Source: Petrolisthes cinctipes
Lineage: Eukaryota > Arthropoda > Malacostraca > Decapoda > Porcellanidae
Length of the DNA: 64,000 nucleotides
Direction: 5' to 3'
Assembly (NCBI GenBank): GCA_033782935.1
Contig: JAWQEG010000166.1
Span: 4,281,501 to 4,345,500, forward strand
Shown here: one piece after another, positions 10,586 through 20,400 of the stretch
Layout: every line of letters begins with the position of its first letter
How positions within the stretch are numbered: position 1 is the first letter of the stretch
Position numbers and translations under genes: made by a program
The notes under the pieces: generated by a model
Told to the model about the DNA's origin: nothing
Seen by the model: the letters and a program-made list of their open reading frames with translations, nothing else
Database searches by the model: none

Positions 10586-12955
10586 TGACACCAACGATCC
10601 CACAACTACCACTCCACTAACGCGTATCACTTCCGCTACCACCGCATTATCTCCACGAGTATCGAGCGACCCCACCACATCACAGGGTACTACCACCCAG
10701 AATCCAGCCACATCTCTCCACCGACACACTCCTGCACGGACGACCACACCCAGAGACACCACACATCCGCCTGGGGACCCACAGGCGTACCCCCCTGGTC
10801 ATACACCACTGAACCTCACAGCCGCACTCTCATGTGGGTGGAGGACCTAGCAACGACGGAGCTGTTCCTGGTGGACTCAGGATCGAAAGTCAGTGTACTT
10901 CCTCCCACTTATCGGGAGAAACAGCGACCCTCCAGTATGGCGTAAAATATCCTGGCAGCTAATAAATCACCCATCGCTACATATGGCACAAGAAGTAAAG
11001 GCGTCTCCCTCATCACCGAGGAATGGTTTGTGTGGCCGTTTGTGGTGGCAGATGTACAGTACCCAATCCTAGGGCTGGACTTCTTGGCAGCACATGATTT
11101 GCTGATTGATATGAAAGGCAGGATGCTGCTACACAAAACAACGGGCCGGCACATACAAACCAAATCATGCCGCCAGTCACAACCCACCATCACCCACATC
11201 ACCAAGAAAAGCGAGTATCACCAGCTGCTCCAGGAGTTCCCTCAATTACTGTCGGCCACCAACGATTGTCAGCCCAAAGATCCGGGAGTACGCCACAACA
11301 TCGTCACGACCGGTCCACCATGTTTCGCCAGACCCAGAAGGATGCCACCGGAGAGACTGGAAGCAGCAAAGAAAGAATTCCAAGTCATGCTGCAACAAGG
11401 GATAGCTCGTCCATCAGACAATGCATGGGCATCTCCACTCCATATGGTGCCCAAAGCACAGGAAGGCGAATGGAGGGCATGCGGTGACTACCGTGCACTC
11501 AACGCCGTAACGACACCAGACCGTTACCCTATACCCCATGTCCTGGATTTCCACTTCAAGCTCCAAGGGTGTACGGTTTTCTCGAAGATCGACCTAGTCC
11601 GCGCTTTCCACCAGATTCCCGTAGCAGAGGAAGATATTAAAGAGACTGCCATTACCACACCCTTCGGCTTATTCGAATTCCCTGCCATAAACTTTGGCCT
11701 GAGAAATGCTGCCCAAACTTTCCAGCGGTTTATGGATAGGGAGGTCAGGGGCTTGGACCTCGTGGTGGTATACATCGACGACATCCTAGTGGCATCTAGT
11801 GACCACGACAATCATGCCCAACACTTTCGACAGCTCTTCACAAAATTACAGGAGTATGGACCGAAGATTCACCCATCAAAGTGTGTGCTGGGGGCTGATA
11901 AAGTAGACTTCCTGGGCCATAGGGTGACGTCACAGGGAATCACGCCACTACCACAGAAGGTCGAGGCCATCAGGGACTTTCCCCCACCCAACACCGCCAG
12001 GAAGATGAGAGAGTTCCTAGGGATAGTGAAATACTATCATCGGTTTGCCCCTCATGCTGCAGAAGCCCTATCTCCATTACATGACATAATCAAAGGACTA
12101 AAGAAGAGTTCGCAGAAGAAGCTGAGTTGGAATGACGAGACAATGGCGGCATTCACCAGCATCAAGAGCAGGCTCGCCAGCACCACCTTGCTAGCCTACC
12201 CCACGCCCCACGCACCTACCTCCGTTTACACTGATGCATCAGCGGACGCTATTGGGGCAGTATTGCAACAATATGTCGAGGGGACATTACGCCCTATAGC
12301 GTTCTTCAGCAAACGTCTCGACCCACCACAGAAGAAATACAGTGCCTTTGACAGGGAGCTCGTGGCAATGTACGAGGCAGTACGTCACTTAGACCACTTC
12401 CTTGAGGGACGGCAATTCCACATCAGAACGGATCATAAGCCACTCACGACTGCCATGAAGCAGCTGGGGACAAACTGGTCACCAAGAGTCACCCGTCACT
12501 TGGCATACATATCAGAATACACCACCGATATAAGGCACGTAAAGGGTGAGGACAACGCTGTGGCTGACGCATTATCCCGGGCTACACCTCAGACACAGAC
12601 GGTCATGGCAGTCCACCTAGGCAATCCCTTTGACATCAGACAAATTGCTGCAGCCCAACAAACAGACGAGGAACTACATCAACTACTGCATGGCAACACA
12701 GGTCTGAAGCTGGAGGAAGTGACAGCAGCCGAGCCCAACGTGAGAGTGTGGTGCGACGTCTCATGTGGCCCTCCTAGACCATACATTCCGGCCCCATTCA
12801 GGAGAACCACATTCCTCCACTTCCACAACCTCAACCACCCAGGGGTCGCTGGTTCCCAGAGGTTAATCACGCGTCGTGCAGTCTGGCCAAGCATGAGGAG
12901 GCAAATCAAGGAGTGGGTGTCAGTGTATGGCATGCCAATGCTCCAAGATTGGTAG
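10586..12955 (+). pseudogene. pol: Gypsy-A copy 1 Pol, protease-RT-RNase H part
   Basis: The frame is open from about 10586, after a stop at 10577-10585. It reads the protease active site FLVDSGSKVSVLP near 10865-10900, then hits TAA at 10943-10945, then continues with [13 protein letters not shown] at about 11060. RT follows: [29 protein letters not shown], and the catalytic box YIDD at 11771-11782. RNase H follows: [14 protein letters not shown] near 12227, RTDHKPL near 12426, and [13 protein letters not shown] near 12541. The start of the integrase zinc finger ([10 protein letters not shown]) is in frame up to about 12920, where two bases are missing relative to copy 2; this throws the reading into a stop at 12955. 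The protease stop is shared with copy 2. Confidence 0.9.
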
Positions 12956-14498
12956 ACACACACGCCTGCCGATACATGACTTCCCAACACCCACTTCAAG
13001 GTTCCACACGGTACATGTAGACATCGTGGGGCCACTCCCTACATCACAGGGATACAGATATCTACTGATGTGCGTCGACCGTACGACAAGATGGTGCACG
13101 GCAGTCCCCATGACTGACATCACAGCAGAAGGAACGGCAAGACACTTTCTCCAGGACTGGGTGGCTAACTTCGGCCCTCCGGCGTGCATCGTCACATACC
13201 AGGGGACTCAGTTCGAGTCAAGGGCGTGGCAAGAAATGCTTGAGTTCCTGGGTACATGCAGGAACAGGACCACTGCCTATCACCCCTGCAGCAACGGTAT
13301 GGTCGAGAGGTTCCACCGCCGGCTGAAGGAGGCATTCAGGGCGGTACAGCCTGAACAGTGGGTGGATGCACTGCCTCTCATCCTGCTGACCATCAGGTCG
13401 ACGGTCAAGGAGGACCTGAACCACTCACCTGCGGAATTGACGTTCGGGGAGGATTTGAGGTTGCCCAACCAAGTGGTAGACCTAACGGCAGACACCTCCA
13501 ACCTATCTTTTCTCCCAGCTCTGAAGAGGATCATGGCAACACCAACACTTACACCAACAAGACAACAGTCACACCACCCCACCTATAAACACCCACTACT
13601 TCGCAGGGCAGAACAACTGTTCCTCAGGACGGACACGCACAGGACCCCCCTGCAGCAGCCGTACACTGGACCACATAGGGTCATCAAGAGGGACGAGGCT
13701 ACAGTAACGCTGCAGATCGGGGGGAAACCATACAGGACTTCCTGGCAATGCGTGAAACTGGCGGTGACACAGTCTGACCAACATCAACAGCAGCAGCAGG
13801 ACACACATCCACCACCACCTCACCACGATGTCACGCAGCCAAGGCGCCCTCTGCTGCCAACCCCTACTATGCCTACCCCACTCACGCACACACAGCCTCA
13901 AATCACAGTGTACCAACAATGGTATAACACACACAACATTCCACCACCAACCATCACCACCGATTCCCCAACCACTCAGCCAACACCTGCTTCCCCACAC
14001 ACAGGCATACCCTCACCACCACCATTATCATCATACAACCGACCCAACGCACACAATACTACACCAACACCCCCACCTCCACCCCAACCGGCACACACTG
14101 GTGCACAACACACACGCACCTCTCCCCCTCCTTCACTATCACGACCCCCCCACACTACTACCCAGGACAACTCCCCACAACCAACACACGTACAACCACA
14201 ACCATCAACCTCCACTCACACATCACAATCACAACCATCAACCTCCACTCACACACCATCAATCGTAGGGACACCTAAACCCCCCGACCATTATGCAACC
14301 GTTATCCATCCTTCGCCACCTACACCCCCTAACGTACCTACCCCTCCTACATTACCTGAACCCGCCTCATTCAACCCATCCCCCTACATGCCCAGTCACA
14401 CCACCACCACCACAGATATTGCCACGGGAGAACGAGCCAGACATGGTACCTGTAGGGTTTACTACACGCACAGGACGTACCATAAAGCGACCCCATAA
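12927..14498 (+). pseudogene. pol: Gypsy-A copy 1 Pol, integrase and Pro/Thr-rich tail
   Basis: Continuation of Pol after the frameshift. The integrase core keeps the first catalytic Asp (VHVDIVGPLP, 13020-13022) and the Glu (NGMVERFHRRL, 13305-13307), which is 35 residues past the second position. The second Asp is replaced by Tyr: TYQGTQFES, codon TAC at 13197-13199. Copy 2 has the same change. After a GPY/F-type module (YTGPHRVIKRDEATVTLQIG) comes a tail of about 230 residues rich in Pro, Thr, His and Gln. This frame ends at 14498, but the neighbouring frame encodes a conserved-looking end (see 14293-14574), so the tail is probably frameshifted. Unable to integrate on its own as written (inference). 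Confidence 0.88.
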
Positions 14499-14574
14499 AA
14501 ATATATCCATGCTAGCCAACACAGACATGCACCTACTGGACAACCAGCCTCACACATCTTGCACCTACTATTAA
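14293..14574 (+). pseudogene. Gypsy-A copy 1, alternative-frame C-terminal end of Pol
   Basis: In this frame the last 50 residues read ENEPDMVPVGF, then TTRTGRTIKRPHK (14461-14499), and end DNQPHTSCTYY at 14574. Copy 2 encodes nearly the same residues in the same place, and the BEL element at 16227 ends with the similar TRRGRLIKRPHK. That makes this, rather than the longer overlapping frame, the likely native C-terminus. The upstream part of this frame is low-complexity and may not be translated. Confidence 0.55.
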
Positions 14575-14823
14575 TTCACACACTTGCCTTTCTCGACCAT
14601 ACAGCAATCCACACCTCACAAGTACTCTTTTGTGCAACACTACCCAGCAAGCATGGCTCATGAGTATGTTTCCAGGTTGTCCCCATTTTAATATATGTAT
14701 ATATGTGTATTTATTTTTTTATATTGTCTTTAGTGAGGCCATTCCTCACATGTGTACCAATTGTAATTATTTTTATTACCCTCACTTCTCTCAAAATTCT
14801 TTTTTTGGGGGGTGGGGGGGTAC
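14575..14823 (+). other. Gypsy-A copy 1 3' untranslated region and polypurine tract
   Basis: The polypurine tract is the G-rich run at about 14804-14820 (TTGGGGGGTGGGGGGG), immediately before the 3' LTR. It primes plus-strand DNA synthesis (family knowledge). No other feature is visible. Confidence 0.75.
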
Positions 14824-15116
14824 TGTAGTAAATCAAGCAAGCTGTACAGGTACTCAGACTGCGCTTCTCTATTCTCACTTGACCCAGCCGCTTTCCCGCT
14901 CCTGCCTTGAAACCTTCCCACACAGTTGACTCCTGGCTCCAGACACGCGAACACCTCTCCACTCTCCCCACTCGCTACTCTGAGCCAAACACACTCACAC
15001 ACCACGCTACTTGATTCACCACAACCTGTTACCCAAGTGTTACCTACCAATAAACTACCTTGTACTGCACAGCGAGTCTTCAATCATCCTGGGTGATAAC
15101 GTCGCATATCGTTATA
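14824..15116 (+). repeat. Gypsy-A copy 1, 3' LTR
   Basis: Starts TGTAGTAAATC and ends ATCGTTATA. It differs from the 5' LTR at about 6 of 293 positions. It is followed by GGTC, the 4-base target duplication. Confidence 0.92.
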
Positions 15117-15120
15117 GGTC

Positions 15121-15420
15121 TATAAGGATATGGGACGTTATCACCCAGGATGATTGAAGACTCACTGTGCAGTACAAGGTAGTTTATTGGTAGGTAACCC
15201 TTGGGTAACAGGTTGTGGTGAATCAAGCAGCGTGGTGTGCGAGTGTGTTTGGCTCAGAGTAGCGAGGGGAGTGGAGAGGTGCTCGCGTGTCTGAAGCCAG
15301 GAGTAAACTGAACTCTGACCCGTGTGGGAAGGCGTGAAAGAGGGAAAGCGGCTGGGCTAAGTGACGATAGAGAAGCGCAGTCTGGGGTGAATATGTGTAC
15401 AGCTTGCTTGATTCACTACA
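15121..15420 (-). repeat. Solo LTR of the Gypsy-A family, reversed
   Basis: Read on the minus strand it starts TGTAGTGAATCAAGC and ends CATATCCTTATA, so it is a full-length LTR. It is more diverged from copy 1 than copy 1's LTRs are from each other. It lies four bases from the 3' LTR of copy 1 in opposite orientation, forming a palindrome of about 600 bases. Flanks GGTC (15117-15120) and GGTT (15421-15424) could be an eroded duplication. Confidence 0.88.
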
Positions 15421-15424
15421 GGTT

Positions 15425-15745
15425 TAATGAGGGGTGCCGGCAGCCCCCATATGATAATCTTCTTGGAAAGAGGGGTGAGGTCACGCCTTGTTTGCACACC
15501 AGCCTAGCGATGGTCAGGGTATGTACCCCGAGTGATACTTTGGTGGTAAGGCGAAATTTTCACTTTTTTTTTTCATACAGCCAAAAAACCCGCGGCCACT
15601 AGAGAAAACTGCCAACCCGCGACCACCCAATTTTGCCCGCCAACCTCCATGAAAAACCGCCCAATTTGGCGAAAAAAACGCGGACCTGGCAACTCTGGGC
15701 CGCCGCCGCCCTTGCTGGCCCGTTCAGGGAAGTGGGGAGGAAACC
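15425..15745. other. Non-coding, GC-rich dispersed repeat
   Basis: About 15585-15715 carries CCGCGACCACC, AAAAACCGCC and GACCTGGCAACTC motifs that recall 5505-5640 in the opposite order. No coding region is recognised. Confidence 0.45.
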
Positions 15746-16226
15746 CACAGAGCTATACACATAGAGGGCTTAACCCCCCCCCCCCTGGCGTGTCACCACC
15801 GGAAGTGGGTTGGCGGCCATGATACGTGCCCTTCCCCTCAACCCGCCAGCCTGGTAGCTTATGCCAGGGTAAGATATTATTTCATTTATTCGGTCTTTTA
15901 TTGATGATATGGTATATTAACTACATTATAGTGACTCACAATATATGAATAAGTATTTCTTTAACCGATATATCAGTGAATGGCTGATTAAATATAAATA
16001 CATTTCGGTTAATAGGCCTAAGTGAAATGAGTTAGATAAACAAAACTATCGTTGGCTCTCATCCACAGTCACCTTCTTATAATATATATATATACAACGT
16101 ACTTAATCTCTATTATGATAAGAATTTTATGTTCACATTGTTCAGTATGAATGTATGTCACACTAGAGTAATATGTGTGTATATATGCATGTCACACTAG
16201 AGTAATATGTATGTATGTATATATGT
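15746..16226. mobile_element. Non-autonomous DNA transposon, copy 2 (left fragment)
   Basis: Begins CACAGAGCTATACACATAG and follows 6925-7420 closely: the GGAAGTGGGTTGGCGGCC segment, the AAGTATTTCTTTAACCG segment and the TATG minisatellite. At 16226 it is cut by the BEL element. It resumes at 22498-22510 (TATGTCACACTGG) and again at about 24712-24775. The right end, equivalent to 8840-9127 of copy 1, is missing beyond the Gypsy-A copy 2 insertion. Confidence 0.85.
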
Positions 16227-16614
16227 TGTCAAATATTAGAGTCACCTTGAGAGAAAAATACATTTACTTTTGTTAGGCTACCAAATGGTCAGCTGACACC
16301 GTTTTCTTATTTTTGTTTGAACGTTCCAATATTAATTGAGTATTATCTTTCTTCTTATTGTAACACCTATCGGGTTTGATTTAGTTAGATCTTTTAGAGG
16401 ATACTACTAATAGAAATTAATGTAATATTTATTCATATGATTTTGGATGCTTATTAGAAATGAAATACTAACTTATGTTTACATGTTTAAGAAACTGTAA
16501 GAAGGAGGGAGAATATAATTATATAAGGACCATTCGAAGTCACCGGCTGCGTTTTCTTGGCCTCTGATGATTACTCCTCATATTTCCCAAGAATAGAATG
16601 TCCCAAAGTTGACA
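16227..16614 (+). repeat. BEL element, 5' LTR
   Basis: Starts TGTCAAATATTAGAG and ends AAAGTTGACA. A TATATAAG box at 16520-16527 is a candidate core promoter, about 90 bases before the LTR end. Confidence 0.92.
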
Positions 16615-16617
16615 TTT

Positions 16618-16633
16618 TGGTGCCCAGACCCGG
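16618..16633 (+). other. BEL element primer binding site
   Basis: TGGTGCCCAGACCCGG begins three bases after the LTR and ends as a tRNA 3' complement should (TGG). The tRNA is not identified. Confidence 0.7.
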
Positions 16634-16687
16634 GAATAACTTGTAGTATCCGAGGACTTTGGATAATTAAGTGTATTATCTCCAAAC

Positions 16688-19324
16688 ATGGACGGAATGG
16701 AGAAGCTACAGAATGCCCAGGCAGCAGCACAAGGTTGGTTGACAAGAGTGTGTACAAAGATGGAAGGACTTTTAGGCAAGAGTCCTCCAGCAACCTCCAG
16801 TGAGTTAGTAGAAGTACTGGAGGAGTTTGATAAGAGACTTACAAGATTAGAAGAGGTGCAGTCAGATATTGAGCTGGAATTAAGGCCTGAGGCATTGGAT
16901 GAGTACTTGGACAAGGCAGATGAAGCTAGACAGCGAGCCAAGCATATGAGGTTGTTGTGTGCTGATAAGCTTAAGGAGCTGACTGTGGGTGATAAGGTAG
17001 ATTCTGTAAGCACTATAGCATCCCTCCATGCAAGACTTCCCAAGCTAGAATTGCCTAGATTTGATGGTGATCTTAAACAGTGGCAAAGTTTTTGGGAGCA
17101 ATTCTCATCACACATAGATGACACAGAGCTTCCTACCATTAGCAAACTAACCTATTTACTATCATTACTAGACGGCACAGCTAAGGACGTGGTAGAAGGA
17201 GTGCCACACACCAGTACTAGTTACAGAACAGTCATCGACCTGCTGAAGCAACGATTTGGCAAGACAGAGTGCATAATCCACGCACACATCCAAGCTCTTC
17301 TTGCTCTGCAAGTTCCAGTCGACCAGGGCAAGACCTACATCACACAGCTGTGGAGACTTCGGGACGAGGTGGTCAAGCACACACGAAGCTTAGAAGCCCA
17401 GGGAATTACAGGCAAGCAATGTGAAGTTCTGTTAACACCCATGATTGTGTCTAGGCTGCCAACGGAGTTAAGATTAATGTGGTCAAGAGATTGTAGTGGG
17501 CATGAAAGTGATCTTGATTGGTTACTTAACTGGCTTCAAGGGGAAATTGAAGTGCTAGAAAGAAGTGAAATGTATAAAGGAAATGCCAAGAAGGGTAGTA
17601 AGGAAATAAGTAAGGAAAAATGGTTCACGGCTTCAGCCTTGTATGCAACTTCCTCATCAAAAGGATCAGGTTGTATGTTCTGTAGTAAGAGAAACCACAA
17701 TTCTGAGAAATGTTACAAGTTCTTGGCATTGGACGGACAGCAGAGGTTTGATAAGATAAAAGAATTAGGTGTGTGTTTTAAATGCCTAAATAGTGGGCAT
17801 ATATCTAGAAACTGTAAGGCCAAGTGTTCTAAGTGTCAAGGTGACCACAATAGTTCAATGTGTGGCATCAAGCTAAATGTGGTCCCCAAAGCAAATGTGG
17901 AGGAAAATATGCAGAATAGCCCTCAAACTGTTGCTATGCTATCAAGCCACTATAGGAATAAGACTGTGTTACAAACAGCTAAAGTAAAGGTACTGAATAG
18001 TAAAGGGATTATTGTGACTGCAAGGTTGTTGTTTGATAGTGGTTGTGATCGATCATATGTTAGTAATAAATTTGTTGAGAAATGTAAACCTAAATGGGTC
18101 ACTAGCTCAGAAGTTCCCTACAGTTCCTTTGGTGGCCATAGTTCAAACAGAGATGTACAAAGCAATGTATACAAATTAAGGGTTTTAGATGATAAGGATA
18201 ATGTTATTCCCATTGTAGTTACAGGCATTCCAAGTATATGTGACCCCTTAGTAAGACCAATAGTTCCAGCCCATATTTTAAGTGCCTTTACTCATTTAAG
18301 ATTAGCAGATGACTTTGACCATAGGTCACCTTTAGACTTAGATATTCTTATTGGTCTGGACTACTACTGGAACCTAATAACTCCTAAGGATGCAGTTCAA
18401 GTAGGAAGGGTTGTTGCCCTGAAATCTGTGTTTGGATGGATTATGTCAGGAAATATTGGTAATTGCTCTGATCTTACAGGTGTGCCTTCAACATCAACCT
18501 ATAAGTCTTCATCATCCCAGCTCTTATGCATATCTAAGGTATCTGATGATGATATGTCAAATTTTTGGGATTTGGAGACTATTGGCATTAGTACTAGTAA
18601 AGAGTGTAAGGAAGATATTAGAAATAAGGTGGTTCAAGACTATAGTGATAAGATTAAATTTGTGAATGGTAGGTATGAAGTACATTTACCATGGAAAGAA
18701 AACACAATTAAGGCTACATTGATGAGTAATGAAGTTCATGCTAAGAAGAGATTAAATAAGCTTATGGTTAAGTTAATTAGGGATGAAGGGTTAAAGGCTG
18801 AATACATGAGGGTAATTGATGAGTATGAGCATCTGGGGATCATTGAGGAAGTGCCATTAGAAGAAATTGTATACAATGGGCCTATTTATTACATGCCCCA
18901 CAGGCCAGTAGTTAGGTCAAGCAGCAGTACCACAAAGGTACGACCTGTTTTCGATGCCTCTGCCAAGGGACCGAACGGGGTTTCTCTTAATGACTGTATG
19001 ATAACAGGTCCATCTCTCAACCCAGACTTGGTAGAGATATTAATTCGATATAGACGGTGGCCCTATGTGGTAACTGCTGATACTGTTAAAGCTTTTTTAC
19101 AAATAAGTGTGCATAGCCAGGATAGAAATGTTCATAGATTTTTTATGCCAAGTAGAAATGGAGTTAGACACATGAGATTTACTAGAGTTGTTTTTGGAAA
19201 CACATCAAGTCCCTTTCTACTCAATGCTACTATTAAAACTCATTTAAGTAAATACACTGAGTGTGAAGTAATTCAGAATTTACAAAGAGATATGTATGTG
19301 GATAACTGGTTCAGCGGAAGCTGA
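16688..19324 (+). CDS. BEL Gag-protease-RT polyprotein (first open part)
   Basis: 878 residues from MDGMEKLQNAQ. Residues about 115-230 match the DUF1759-type BEL gag domain (LPRFDGDLKQWQSFWEQF). Two or three zinc knuckles follow near residues 330-400 (CMFCSKRNHNSEKC; CFKCLNSGHISRNC; CSKCQGDHNSSMC). The aspartic protease site is LLFDSGCDRSYVS near residue 450. RT starts around residue 750 (RPVFDASAKGPNGVSLND, ADTVKAFLQI, FGNTSSPFLLNA). The catalytic box is YVDN at 19295-19306, where many families have YVDD. The frame ends seven residues later at 19324 because of a one-base change near 19310; RT continues in the next frame. Confidence 0.88.
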   Translation: MDGMEKLQNAQAAAQGWLTRVCTKMEGLLGKSPPATSSELVEVLEEFDKRLTRLEEVQSDIELELRPEALDEYLDKADEARQRAKHMRLLCADKLKELTVGDKVDSVSTIASLHARLPKLELPRFDGDLKQWQSFWEQFSSHIDDTELPTISKLTYLLSLLDGTAKDVVEGVPHTSTSYRTVIDLLKQRFGKTECIIHAHIQALLALQVPVDQGKTYITQLWRLRDEVVKHTRSLEAQGITGKQCEVLLTPMIVSRLPTELRLMWSRDCSGHESDLDWLLNWLQGEIEVLERSEMYKGNAKKGSKEISKEKWFTASALYATSSSKGSGCMFCSKRNHNSEKCYKFLALDGQQRFDKIKELGVCFKCLNSGHISRNCKAKCSKCQGDHNSSMCGIKLNVVPKANVEENMQNSPQTVAMLSSHYRNKTVLQTAKVKVLNSKGIIVTARLLFDSGCDRSYVSNKFVEKCKPKWVTSSEVPYSSFGGHSSNRDVQSNVYKLRVLDDKDNVIPIVVTGIPSICDPLVRPIVPAHILSAFTHLRLADDFDHRSPLDLDILIGLDYYWNLITPKDAVQVGRVVALKSVFGWIMSGNIGNCSDLTGVPSTSTYKSSSSQLLCISKVSDDDMSNFWDLETIGISTSKECKEDIRNKVVQDYSDKIKFVNGRYEVHLPWKENTIKATLMSNEVHAKKRLNKLMVKLIRDEGLKAEYMRVIDEYEHLGIIEEVPLEEIVYNGPIYYMPHRPVVRSSSSTTKVRPVFDASAKGPNGVSLNDCMITGPSLNPDLVEILIRYRRWPYVVTADTVKAFLQISVHSQDRNVHRFFMPSRNGVRHMRFTRVVFGNTSSPFLLNATIKTHLSKYTECEVIQNLQRDMYVDNWFSGS

Positions 19325-20400
19325 TAGTGAAGTAGAAGTAGCAATTAAGTACACTACAGCATATAATATTATGTCTGAAGCCAATTTGTCTCTTGAGAAA
19401 CTTGTATCCAATAGTGTGGTGATAGCATCTAAGTTTAAGGACAAGCTTCTGTTTGTAGATGATGCTGAAATTAATAGTGTATTGGGTTTGAAGTGGTCTA
19501 AGGACAGTGATGTTTTTTCATATTGTGGTTTAAACTTGGACTAGTTTTGAACTGGCAAGTACTAAAAGGGCAGTATTAAGTTTGATAGCTAAGGTTTTTG
19601 ATCCTTGTGGATTCATCAGTCCATTTATCATGTATGCTAAGATATTATTCCAGGACATATGGAAGTCAGGTGTGTCTTGGGATGATAAGTTGCCATATGA
19701 TTTAGAAGTAAGGTTTGTAAGTTGGATAAATAGTACTAGACACTTAAGTTCATTAGCTATAGATAGACAGTATTTTCCCAATGTACCTTGGAAGAGTATT
19801 GAATACCTTGAGATCCATGGGTTTGGGGATGCCTCAGACAAGGGTTATGGTGCCTGCGTGTACCTAAGGTTATGTATTGACAACACATGTAAAATTTCCC
19901 TGGCCATGTCCAAAACTAGGGTAGCGCCAATTAAGAAACTGACCCTGCCTAAACTAGAACTGATGGCAGCATTGCTTTGTGCTAGATTGGTGGTATTTGT
20001 TAAGAATGCTCTAGATCTAAAGATCAAAACCAATGTGGCATGTTGGACTGATTCCACTATAACATTGACATGGATAAAGAGTGATCCAGGTATAAAAGAT
20101 GTGTATGTTAATAATAGAGTTAAAGAGATTCAGCAATTAACACCTCCCAGTTGTTGGTATCACTGCAGTGGAATAGAAAATCCAGCTGACCTAATGACCC
20201 GAGGGTTACTAGCAAAGAATCTTATTGGAAATGATTTCTGGTTTAGTGGTCCTAAGTGTTTGGCTGATCCCACATTTAGTATTAAGGATAGTAATAGTTT
20301 AAGTGCCAGCATTGACCCTGTGAATAATGTCCATGAGGATAACCTAGCATGCTTAGTTATCCAGACTGAAACTCTCACCTTGGATATGGATATGTTTTGA
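19305..20400 (+). pseudogene. BEL RT end and RNase H (frameshifted continuation)
   Basis: The rest of RT continues at about 19308-19544 (ADSEVEVAIKYTTAYNIM, then LGLKWSKDSDVFSYCGLN). A second one-base change near 19540 moves the reading to 19548-20400 (FELASTKRAVLSLIAKVFD, the BEL/Pao region after RT). RNase H-like motifs follow: GFGDASDKGYGACVYL, CWTDSTITLTWI and CSGIENPADLMTRG. The frame stops at 20400 and the integrase region is open in another frame, so a third frame change, possibly with a small deletion, lies near 20385-20400. Two of the three look like single-base gains in short runs, so assembly error is possible. Confidence 0.82.

Larger units (their letters stand above)
6113..15116 (+). 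mobile_element. Ty3/Gypsy LTR retrotransposon Gypsy-A, copy 1
   Basis: Two direct 293-bp LTRs (6113-6405, 14824-15116) flank a leader with a primer binding site, gag, and a pol in the order protease, RT, RNase H, integrase, the Gypsy order. Target duplication GGTC sits at 6109-6112 and 15117-15120. The LTRs differ at about 6 of 293 positions by eye. The leader is interrupted by a 2.2-kb DNA transposon at 6925-9127. The copy is defective: a stop in the protease, a frameshift in the integrase zinc finger, and Tyr in place of an integrase catalytic Asp. A second copy lies reversed at 24776-31915. Confidence 0.93.

Noticed and set aside
13596..14268. Long frames on both strands over the Gypsy-A tail
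   Set aside because: Shadows of the Pro/Thr/His-rich coding tail; reading comes from CA-rich composition.
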